In this document: piece after piece, positions 8,355-14,543 of the stretch
How the letters are laid out: each line of letters begins with the position of its first letter
Position numbering within the stretch: the stretch's first letter is position 1
Assembly: GCF_002179965.1 (NCBI RefSeq)
Contig: NZ_NGUQ01000014.1
Coordinates: 372,001 to 436,000 of the forward strand
Length of the DNA: 64,000 nt
DNA from: Pandoraea sp. PE-S2T-3
GTDB taxonomy: Bacteria; Pseudomonadota; Gammaproteobacteria; Burkholderiales; Burkholderiaceae
Direction: 5' to 3'
The notes under the pieces: generated by a model
Seen by the model: only the letters and a program-made list of their open reading frames with translations
Told to the model about the DNA's origin: nothing
Database searches by the model: none
Translations under genes and position numbers: made by a program

Positions 8355-8690
8355 TTAATCGTGCCAACCATCCTTTCCGATCCCCTAGAGCCACCGCATG
8401 AGCGGTACAAGCTTGATGCCGACCATAACGTCTTGCCTGCGGACGACTGGGCAGACTGGTGCAGGCGGATGGCTGGGCCACTGTGTCCAAGATGGGTTAC
8501 GGATATTCCGCCGACCAACGTGCGTGTTTTCACGTTCTTCGCAGGCATGCCCGATGAGCACGGAGCGTTCTTTTGGACGACCATTACCGGCGGGCGCTAC
8601 CAAGGTCGCTCAGGGTACTTGTTCACGTATGCCGATGCTGAAGCGCAGCATGCACTGGTAGTCGCGTGGCTACGCAAACGGTTCTCCTAG
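8352..8690 (+). CDS. SOS-regulated hypothetical protein
   Basis: About 112 residues (109 if GTG 8361 is the start), rich in Trp and aromatic residues, with no known motif. The C-terminal half (GGRYQGRSGYLFTYADAEAQ) looks like a compact alpha/beta domain; no Cys pairs, helix-turn-helix or membrane helix is seen. The start codon lies in or just after the LexA box, implying a very short leader and no Shine-Dalgarno. DNA-damage induction is inferred from the box. It precedes the toxin-antitoxin remnant. Confidence 0.6.
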   Translation: MLIVPTILSDPLEPPHERYKLDADHNVLPADDWADWCRRMAGPLCPRWVTDIPPTNVRVFTFFAGMPDEHGAFFWTTITGGRYQGRSGYLFTYADAEAQHALVVAWLRKRFS

Positions 8691-8733
8691 CCCGGCCACG
8701 AGTAAATCTTTGCAAGGCAACTTTTCGTTGCAA

Positions 8734-8757
8734 AACTGTAACCCATGGATTGCAGTT
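8734..8757. promoter_or_regulatory. palindromic operator of the toxin-antitoxin pair
   Basis: AACTGTAA-N8-TTGCAGTT, a 7-of-8 dyad immediately before the toxin frame. HigA-type antitoxins usually repress their own operon at such dyads; binding here is inference. Confidence 0.5.
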
Positions 8758-8759
8758 AG

Positions 8760-9059
8760 ATTCATGACGAAATCCTTCAACACCCCGAGTTCAGCAAGTG
8801 GTTTTCCGGTCTGCGTGACCGCAAGGGCGTCGCCGCCATCGCGCAACGGCTCGACCGTCTTGCGCTCGGCAACCCCGGAAACCTGAAGCCGGTAGGCGAA
8901 GGGGTATCGGAGTTGAAGGTGGATGTTGGCCCGGGCTATCGGGTGTACTTCGTGCAACGCGGTGCCGTGCTGGTTGTGCTTCTCTGCGGTGGAGACAAGT
9001 CGACACAGGCAAAAGACATCAAGCACGCAAAGAAGCTGGCTGACGAGCTGGAGGACTGA
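8760..9059 (+). pseudogene. HigB/RelE-family toxin lacking a usable start
   Basis: An open frame of 99 codons matching the addiction-module killer (HigB-like) family: FSKWFSGLRDRKG near the N-terminus, KPVGEGVSELKV, GPGYRVYFVQRG and VLLCGGDKSTQ. The family cleaves mRNA at the ribosome. The frame is closed by TAG (8757-8759) just upstream and the first codon is ATT; the next upstream in-frame ATG (8745) is followed after three codons by that TAG. So either ATT is the start, or a nonsense change (for example CAG to TAG) broke the N-terminus. No ribosome site is seen. The antitoxin follows 3 bases after the stop. Confidence 0.75.
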
Positions 9060-9062
9060 AAA

Positions 9063-9377
9063 ATGAAACTGAGTGAGTTGAAAGAATTTGACGCCGCTGA
9101 GGCGCTCAAGGACGACGAGACGATCCGACACTATCTGTCGCTCGCCTTCGAAGGGGGGGACCCGCGCGAGATTCAGCGGGCGCTTGGCGCGGTCGCCCGT
9201 GCGCGTGGAATGAGTGCGCTCGCACGAGAATCCGGGATCGCTCGTGAAGTACTTTATCGGGCGCTGTCGGACACAGGCAACCCGGAATTTGCCACCATAG
9301 TGAAAGTGGTAAGCGCCCTCGGCCTGCACCTCACCCTGACGGCAAATTCTGAGCCGACGGAAGCCGCAACGGCTTGA
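9063..9377 (+). CDS. HigA-like antitoxin
   Basis: 104 residues matching the putative addiction-module antidote family: a short N-terminal region, then an Xre-like helix-turn-helix at about 44-85 (GAVARARGMSALARESGIAR). It would neutralise the HigB-like toxin and repress the shared promoter. The ATG has GGAGG about 8 bases upstream, inside the toxin's last codons. With the toxin start damaged it may now be an orphan antitoxin. Confidence 0.85.
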   Translation: MKLSELKEFDAAEALKDDETIRHYLSLAFEGGDPREIQRALGAVARARGMSALARESGIAREVLYRALSDTGNPEFATIVKVVSALGLHLTLTANSEPTEAATA

Positions 9378-9437
9378 CGCTCGGAAGCGCCCGCACCACC
9401 GATACGCACGGCGTGCTGTGGTACGGGTGCACACGGC

Positions 9438-10718
9438 CTACCCGAAGAGCCCAACTGGCTCCGCGTGCCGGTCCCAGCTGTAGATGATCACCTCCTTTCT
9501 GTCCGCAGGCTTGCTCGCACCCCCGACCGTGTATTTAATGTCGCATGCGTCGATCTCGAATCCCGCGAACACGCGCCGAATGTCGGGGTGGTCGTTCAGA
9601 CTCACAATCGCTTTCCCCTTGAGCCTGCCGAGCAATTCGGCCATTCGCTCGTACTCTTCGAACGGAAACGCCACCCCGTAGCCTTCCGTCTGCCAGTAGG
9701 GCGGGTCGAGATAGAAGAATGTCTGCTCACGGTCATAGCGCTCGATGCAGGCATGCCACTCCTGATTTTCGATATATGCGCTCGAAAGCCTGAGATGAGC
9801 GGCCGACAGGTTCTCCTCCAGCCGCAGCAGATTGAGACCCGGTGGTGCCGTTGTAGCCGTGCCGAACGACTGCCCCTCCACCTTGCCACCAAAGCAATTT
9901 TGCTGAAGGTAGTAGAACCGGGCAGCACGCTGAATATCCGTCAGCACACGAGGTGGCGTGTCTTGCAGCCACTTGAACACATCCCTGCTGGAAAGCGCCC
10001 ACTTGAACTGCCGCACAAATTCTTCCAGATGATTCTGAACCACACGGTAAAGGTTCACCAGTTCGCCGTTGATACGCCCGGCGATGCGCGTCGCCAGATA
10101 CGAATCCATCTGAATGCCGGAATCAGCCAGGAGTTCGTTCGACACGCGGATCAGCTTCGACGTCAGCTTATGCGAACCGAGATTGCCAGTACCGAACTCG
10201 ACGTCGCTTTCGCCCGCCTCGTTGTTTTCTCCGACAAGCTCGCCTTCGTCGCTGCCGGATTCGCTCGTCGGCCATTCGATTGCGTTGCCGGCGTCGGTAT
10301 TCAGGATTTGTGCGACCGACTCGATCCCCCCGAAAGACACCATCGATTCGATGACCTGCGCCAAGAAGGTCTTGGGCACCGTATAACCGCCATCCTTGCC
10401 GTCGCCCGCCGCCTGCGCTCGGCTCTCGTTCAGGAGCTTACGTTCTTCCGGCTCCATCTCGGCAAGGCCAACCCGTACGAAGCGGTCGAAAACAACGGCC
10501 CGCTTTTCGTCGTCCGACTGCCCGCCGTTTTCTCGCGCGGCCTTCTTCGCCAGTTCGGCCGCGTTGCCCTCGACAAAGCTTTGATCGAGCGCGCGCAGTT
10601 CTTCCTCGCGCTCGATCAGTTCATCGATGCGCTTCAGATCGGCACGCATCGCTTCCCACTTCGAGCGCTGCTCGTCGCCCCAGGCGCTTTCGCCTTGCTT
10701 ATCGTTATACGAACGCAT
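9438..10718 (-). CDS. chimera: HK97-type capsid N-terminus fused to D12-class adenine methylase C-terminus
   Basis: A single 426-codon frame from two unrelated phage genes. Residues 1 to about 215 are an HK97-fold major capsid protein N-terminus: a charged coiled-coil delta region (about 20-65), then GGYTVPKTFLAQVIESM and SSKLIRVSNELLADS-like capsid sequence. From about 216 on it is a D12-class N6-adenine methylase (LVNLYRVVQNHLEEFVRQF, FGGKVEGQSFGTATT, DPPYW at 339-343). The join falls at RINGE (215-219, near 10062-10076). The methylase part lacks its N-terminal SAM-binding FxGxG motif and the capsid part lacks most of its shell domains, so neither ancestral activity is expected. Confidence 0.85.
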   Translation of the reverse strand: MRSYNDKQGESAWGDEQRSKWEAMRADLKRIDELIEREEELRALDQSFVEGNAAELAKKAARENGGQSDDEKRAVVFDRFVRVGLAEMEPEERKLLNESRAQAAGDGKDGGYTVPKTFLAQVIESMVSFGGIESVAQILNTDAGNAIEWPTSESGSDEGELVGENNEAGESDVEFGTGNLGSHKLTSKLIRVSNELLADSGIQMDSYLATRIAGRINGELVNLYRVVQNHLEEFVRQFKWALSSRDVFKWLQDTPPRVLTDIQRAARFYYLQQNCFGGKVEGQSFGTATTAPPGLNLLRLEENLSAAHLRLSSAYIENQEWHACIERYDREQTFFYLDPPYWQTEGYGVAFPFEEYERMAELLGRLKGKAIVSLNDHPDIRRVFAGFEIDACDIKYTVGGASKPADRKEVIIYSWDRHAEPVGLFG

Positions 10719-11001
10719 TTCGGTACGATGTGATCACACCAAGCGCTATAGGGTTTGTCGCCGACGGGCGTAATACGCCCTGCCCGCAAACACGCTTGGC
10801 ATAAGAACTTGTCACGCGCGAATACGCGTTGTCGCTTGGCGTCCCATCCAGCTCCGTAGCCCGCTGTTGCCGAGTGCCACGCTCACGATCAACGAACGAG
10901 CCACGCGCAACGCGTTTGTGTTGATCGCAATATGCCGAGCCATCGCGAACGAGCGCGCGACAATTCGGCTTTCGGCGTGGGCGGGGAGCGCTCGATGGCA
11001 T
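10719..11001 (-). pseudogene. frameshifted, truncated phage HNH endonuclease
   Basis: From ATG 11001 the frame reads the typical phage HNH start (CRALVRDGSAYCDQHK) as far as RGTRQQR. The homology then continues in another frame (GYGAGWDAKRQRVFARDK, CQACLRAGRITPVG, WCDHIVPK). A one-base loss in the G-run at CAGCGGG explains the shift. The nuclease stops at DHIVPK, before the rest of the HNH fold, exactly where the capsid ATG (10718) begins, so a deletion joins the two genes. In intact phages this nuclease sits beside the terminase. Confidence 0.8.
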
Positions 11002-11092
11002 ACGTTCACGGGTTAGGTGCTCGCCGCACGTCCATAGCGGTGGACGGCGACGAGCGGTCGGCCGTGAGGAGACGGGCGCGGCCGGTTGGACA

Positions 11093-11129
11093 AAACAAAA
11101 AGCCCCGAACGCTTTCACGTTCAGGGCTT
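11093..11129 (-). terminator. rho-independent terminator
   Basis: The minus strand reads AGCCC-T-GAACG, a short loop, CGTTC-G-GGGCT, then TTTTGTTTTG. No gene ending just upstream on the minus strand is recognisable, so it is probably a relic of a deleted gene. Confidence 0.65.
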
Positions 11130-11195
11130 CACTGTGTTCTTCGCAATAATCTAGGGCGGACCTTCCCCAACCCCACCTCACAGGCTCCGTTTGTC

Positions 11196-11393
11196 ATGTC
11201 CCGAGAGGTTTGCACGACTAACGCGCGGTGCCAGCGATTCACCAATGAGCGCCGTTGGATTCACCACCGGGGGCACTGGATGGAGCAGATTGTATTTCAA
11301 GAATTCCCCGACGTGCAATATCCATCGCGAAATCTGCGGGTAACATTGGTTAGCTATACGAACTCAACCGATAACAAAATCAGACCAGCATGA
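11196..11393 (+). CDS. small hypothetical protein coupled to the next gene
   Basis: 65 residues, unrecognised, with aromatic and charged residues and no membrane helix. Its stop overlaps the start of the next gene as ATGA (11390-11393), which argues for a real, translationally coupled pair. The ribosome site is weak. Confidence 0.45.
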   Translation: MSREVCTTNARCQRFTNERRWIHHRGHWMEQIVFQEFPDVQYPSRNLRVTLVSYTNSTDNKIRPA

Positions 11394-12385
11394 ACCTTAC
11401 TCATTTCCCCCCACATCGGCTCAGATACCTCAAAAACATGAGGGACGCCCTACTTTGGCCGTTTATTGCGCCACTCAGAAATGGGGTAATTTTTGATTCT
11501 CGCGAGTACGTTCATGAACCGGCACTATTCGCTCGATTGGTGGCAGCAAACATTGGTCTATACGGCGTCTGGCTACTGCTCGCTTGGTTTGAGTCGCCGT
11601 CCCAACTCTGGCCGAGTGTGTTTATCTTCTTAGGACTAGGTTGGTTGACATTGTTGATCTCAGCATGTGCGGCGTGGCAGATAAAGGTCGTACGCGCGCT
11701 CGCTGAGCTTCTGCCGATGAAGATCTTTGCAGGCGCCGTCATCGCTGGATCTCTCACCTGGTGCGCATCTTCGGTGCGAGATAAAGCATCTTCGATCTTC
11801 CCGATATCGCCTTATGAACTCACCAACGCCATCGTGCTTTCAACCGCGATGGAGGCGGCATTCACAATTGCCGTGATTCTGAGTTCTGTGATGTTTGTTG
11901 TGGCCGGTTACGTCACCGTGCACAACTTTGTTTCGCTCCTCCGTGGGTTGATCCAATTTGCACGCCGGGACTCGATGACCGTGGGAACAGTGCGCGGATT
12001 GATAAATCGGCGGGCTTTCCTATTTCAACTCTTTTTTGCCTTCCTGGCAGGCCCGGCTCTCGGGGTCGCACTCGGCACCTTCGCAATGATGAAAGGCGAC
12101 AAACTGCTGATCGCACATCTCGCGATGGAATATGACTTCACAACTGTTCACGCCTGCGCCGGTGTCAGCAAAGATGAGAGAGTACTTTTGCTATCGATGA
12201 GTGCTCAGAAAGGAATTGCCGCCAAGTTCAACCCACCCGCCAAACACGGAATTTTTAGCAAGTCTTTTGATGACTTAGCCGCTCAACCAATTAGCGCCAG
12301 AATGGTCGACTGCTACGCTCCCGGCATCACATGGCGGCCGTACGGCCCCCCCGCCGCTGCGGCGGCTCAAGTTCCGAAAAAGTAA
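11390..12385 (+). CDS. island membrane protein of unknown function
   Basis: 331 residues. Hydrophobic helices are at about 50-67, 75-93, 109-127, 145-175 and 209-230, followed by a roughly 100-residue soluble C-terminal part ending in Pro/Ala. No family recognised. Base composition is clearly poorer in G+C than the chromosome. Its position between wrecked phage genes, intact and coupled to a small ORF, suggests selected cargo; superinfection exclusion or defence is possible but unsupported. Confidence 0.65.
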   Translation: MNLTHFPPHRLRYLKNMRDALLWPFIAPLRNGVIFDSREYVHEPALFARLVAANIGLYGVWLLLAWFESPSQLWPSVFIFLGLGWLTLLISACAAWQIKVVRALAELLPMKIFAGAVIAGSLTWCASSVRDKASSIFPISPYELTNAIVLSTAMEAAFTIAVILSSVMFVVAGYVTVHNFVSLLRGLIQFARRDSMTVGTVRGLINRRAFLFQLFFAFLAGPALGVALGTFAMMKGDKLLIAHLAMEYDFTTVHACAGVSKDERVLLLSMSAQKGIAAKFNPPAKHGIFSKSFDDLAAQPISARMVDCYAPGITWRPYGPPAAAAAQVPKK

Positions 12386-12395
12386 CTTTCGACCC

Positions 12396-12989
12396 TCATC
12401 GACGACATTGAAAACGCACCGTCACTGCCGTTTCTGCGTCGAGACAGTCCAAAATCTCGAGCATGTCATGAAAGACCTTTTCCCATCGCTTACGGTACAC
12501 ATCGAGTGCGACGCCGAGTGCACGTGCTCGTGCCGGGTGGTCCACCTTGGCCCTCCCCGATTCAGAGCATGCAGGACAAAGGTCGGTGCGCATTGCGGCC
12601 CGCGTGTTCGAATCGGGGTACAGAAACCTTCGGCCGTGACACGCGGGACACCGACTCAGCGCCCCAACGTAATGGCGGATCGTCGACGGCGCGAGGTTCT
12701 GCTCGCGCTTCATATCGGACACCCAACGTTCGACCCACTTGTAGTCGAGCGTCAGGAGCAGCGTTTTGCCGAGACGCGCGTGAATGACATTTAGCAGCGC
12801 TCGATCTTCGTCAGGCACGTGCAAAGCAACTTGGTATGCTCGATTCAGTTCGGCGAGCGTTAACTTACCGGCCGCAGTCGGCGCAAACTCTTCGGGCACG
12901 ACACCCGCATCTAGCAGCGCTTCGAGACGGCGCACATAATCGTCGCCCTCGGCCTCGCTCTCAAATCGCAGATAGATTGGTTTGGGCAA
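12396..12989 (-). CDS. chimera: tyrosine integrase N-terminus fused to zinc-finger C-terminus
   Basis: 197 codons. Residues 1-112 are the N-terminal SAM-like/core-binding part of a phage tyrosine integrase (MPKPIYLRFESE, WVERWVSDMKREQNL, STIRHYVGAL). At about residue 113 (near 12648-12659) it switches to a protein with C114-x2-C117 and C138-x2-C141 and a basic helical tail, resembling zinc-finger phage late antiterminators. The integrase catalytic R-H-R-Y domain is absent, so it cannot recombine. Its place beside attR fits an original int gene. Confidence 0.75.
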   Translation of the reverse strand: MPKPIYLRFESEAEGDDYVRRLEALLDAGVVPEEFAPTAAGKLTLAELNRAYQVALHVPDEDRALLNVIHARLGKTLLLTLDYKWVERWVSDMKREQNLAPSTIRHYVGALSRCPACHGRRFLYPDSNTRAAMRTDLCPACSESGRAKVDHPARARALGVALDVYRKRWEKVFHDMLEILDCLDAETAVTVRFQCRR

Positions 12990-13163
12990 CAGGCCGCTGC
13001 GCTTGACGACGTACTCTCACGTACTACCCCGAAGCCTTTTAATTGCCATTCCTCAACTCACGTACACGGCAATTGTCCATCTATTCCGAGTGGCGAAACA
13101 CCAACTCCCGGTTGGCAGAGACCGGTTTATGCCACTTTCAGCGGCATTACGTGGGTATGAAAT

Positions 13164-13261
13164 CGGGCGCAGCAAAAGAAAAAGCCCTGACAAGTCAGGG
13201 CTTTTGAATTTTGGAGGCGGGAGTCGGAATCGAACCGGCGTTCACGGCTTTGCAGGCCGCT
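13164..13261. repeat. right 98-bp direct repeat (attR)
   Basis: An exact copy of 6497-6594. Here it continues into the intact 5' half of tRNA-Cys, so the tRNA at this end is functional. Confidence 0.93.
13180..13205 (-). terminator. terminator of the Gly-Gly-Cys tRNA operon
   Basis: The perfect hairpin AAAAGCCCTGAC / GTCAGGGCTTTT followed by a T-run on the minus strand, 6 bases after the CCA end of tRNA-Cys. Confidence 0.85.
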
Positions 13262-13285
13262 GCATGACCACTCTGCCATCCCGCC
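13212..13285 (-). tRNA. tRNA-Cys (GCA)
   Basis: 74 bases including encoded CCA. The acceptor stem GGCGGGA / TCCCGCC pairs, the anticodon is GCA in an AAAG-flanked loop, and the T loop GGTTCGATTCC is normal. It is the last gene of a Gly-Gly-Cys run and the integration site of the island; its 3' 50 bases are repeated at 6545-6594. Confidence 0.97.
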
Positions 13286-13365
13286 ATCAGGTATGCCGCA
13301 TTGTAACCACTCGCTGTCGCCATCGAGGGCGCCCTTCGGATCGATCGCCGTGGGCTTTTCGGCAA

Positions 13366-13390
13366 ATAAAAAGGGAAGCCAGGCTTCCCT
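13366..13390 (-). terminator. hairpin between tRNA-Gly and tRNA-Cys
   Basis: AGGGAAGCC/GGCTTCCCT with a minus-strand T-run (TTTTTATTT). It may partly terminate or process the tRNA transcript. Confidence 0.65.
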
Positions 13391-13397
13391 CTGGATT

Positions 13398-13473
13398 TGG
13401 AGCGGGAGACGAGTCTCGAACTCGCGACCTCAACCTTGGCAAGGTTGCGCTCTACCAACTGAGCTACTCCCGC
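13398..13473 (-). tRNA. tRNA-Gly (GCC), copy 2
   Basis: 76 bases with CCA, acceptor stem GCGGGAG / CTCCCGC, anticodon GCC in TTGCCAA. Identical to the copy at 13523-13598. Confidence 0.97.
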
Positions 13474-13522
13474 ATGACACCCGACATCAAGGATTCATTC
13501 ACTCAATGTCCAGTGTGAAAAC

Positions 13523-13598
13523 TGGAGCGGGAGACGAGTCTCGAACTCGCGACCTCAACCTTGGCAAGGTTGCGCTCTACCAACTGAGCTACTCCCGC
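13523..13598 (-). tRNA. tRNA-Gly (GCC), copy 1
   Basis: 76 bases with CCA, anticodon GCC, identical to the copy 49 bases further on. First gene of the tRNA operon. Confidence 0.97.
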
Positions 13599-13672
13599 AT
13601 TTTCATGCGTACTACCAATCCACACTACTCAAAATTTCGCTGCCGGGCTAACGCCGTAGCAGCGAGAAGGAG

Positions 13673-13701
13673 ATTATGTCCAAACGTCGATTCAGTGTCA
13701 A
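13673..13701 (-). promoter_or_regulatory. promoter of the Gly-Gly-Cys tRNA operon
   Basis: The minus strand reads TTGACA (13701-13696), 17 bp, CATAAT (13678-13673), a near-consensus sigma-70 promoter about 75 bases before tRNA-Gly copy 1. Confidence 0.75.
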
Positions 13702-13773
13702 GCACCTGCACTGAAAATTTGTGAAGAATTTTCTCCCCCACCGCGCAAATCCCGCACTTTCAGTGATTTACGC

Positions 13774-14367
13774 TCACATCTCACCCCCGCCACGCTCGCG
13801 AATCTGCGGCCACGCGCGGCGCAAGTAATACAGCATCGACCACAAGGTGAGCACCGCCGCCACGTAAATCAGCCACGTGCCCCAGAACCGCGAGTCGAAA
13901 CGCAACCCGTTCCACACCACCGTGCCGTTGAACAGCAACAACGGAATCGCCACCATCTGCGCCGCCGTCTTGATCTTGCCCAATTGATGCACCGCCACGC
14001 TGCGCGACGCGCCAATCTGCGCCATCCACTCACGCAACGCCGAAATCGTGATCTCGCGGCCAATGATGATCAACGCCACCAACGCATTGATCCGCCCCAT
14101 CTGCAACAGCATCAACAGGGCCGCCGCCACCATCAGCTTGTCAGCCACCGGGTCCAGAAACGCCCCGAAGGCCGAGGTCTGGTTCCAGCGGCGCGCCAGA
14201 AACCCGTCAAACCAGTCGGTCAGCGCCGCCAGCACAAAGATCGCGCACGCCACCCAATTCATCTGGACCGGGGTCAGACAAGTCGTCGGCAAGTAGTAAA
14301 CGCCAACCACAAGCGGGATCAGGACGATCCGAAGCCAGGTCAGGAATATGGGGACATTAAAAGGCAT
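13774..14367 (-). CDS. pgsA: CDP-diacylglycerol--glycerol-3-phosphate 3-phosphatidyltransferase
   Basis: A 197-residue inner-membrane enzyme making phosphatidylglycerophosphate, the first committed step to phosphatidylglycerol and cardiolipin. The complete CDP-alcohol phosphotransferase signature D51-x2-DG-x2-AR-x8-G-x3-D72-x3-D76 is present, with several membrane helices. ATG 14367 gives the usual N-terminus (PFNVPIFLTWLR); a longer frame upstream is non-homologous. pgsA next to Gly/Cys tRNA genes is the same neighbourhood as in E. coli. Confidence 0.96.
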   Translation of the reverse strand: MPFNVPIFLTWLRIVLIPLVVGVYYLPTTCLTPVQMNWVACAIFVLAALTDWFDGFLARRWNQTSAFGAFLDPVADKLMVAAALLMLLQMGRINALVALIIIGREITISALREWMAQIGASRSVAVHQLGKIKTAAQMVAIPLLLFNGTVVWNGLRFDSRFWGTWLIYVAAVLTLWSMLYYLRRAWPQIRERGGGEM

Positions 14368-14543
14368 GGCAGCATGAGTTCGGCAAACGGCAGTCGACAC
14401 ACGGCGCACTCGGCAGCCGTACCAGACCCGCATTGTGCCGTGTATGCCCCGCAGCGACAAGGCCGAGGCACCGCTGCCCGGTTGACATATGCGTGACTGT
14501 GCCCCTATCTTGCTCGCAACCACCCGCCATTAGCTCCGATCTC

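Larger units (their letters stand above)
6497..13261. mobile_element. decayed prophage / genomic island in tRNA-Cys
   Basis: About 6.7 kb bounded by perfect 98-bp direct repeats (6497-6594 and 13164-13261) formed by the 3' part of tRNA-Cys plus its terminator. Phage-derived pieces inside are an HK97-type capsid N-terminus, a D12-class adenine methylase C-terminus, an HNH nuclease and a tyrosine integrase N-terminus next to the intact tRNA, the usual place for int. No intact integrase, terminase, portal or tail gene is present, so self-mobility is unlikely. Base composition is visibly poorer in G+C than the flanks in several parts. Other genes look like cargo. Confidence 0.9.

Noticed and set aside
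8135-8584. 149-codon minus-strand frame across the LexA-box gene
   Set aside because: It lies opposite a gene with promoter and operator, and has no recognisable motif.
9465-10733. 422-codon frame opposite the capsid/methylase chimera
   Set aside because: The minus-strand frame has clear capsid and DPPYW methylase motifs; the plus frame has none.
10705-11181. 158-codon frame as one intact gene
   Set aside because: Only the part after internal ATG 11001 resembles HNH nucleases, and that homology changes frame; the N-terminal 60 codons read through a terminator.
12982-13518. Plus-strand frame across attR and the tRNA genes
   Set aside because: It reads through tRNA-Cys and tRNA-Gly antisense, so coding is not credible.
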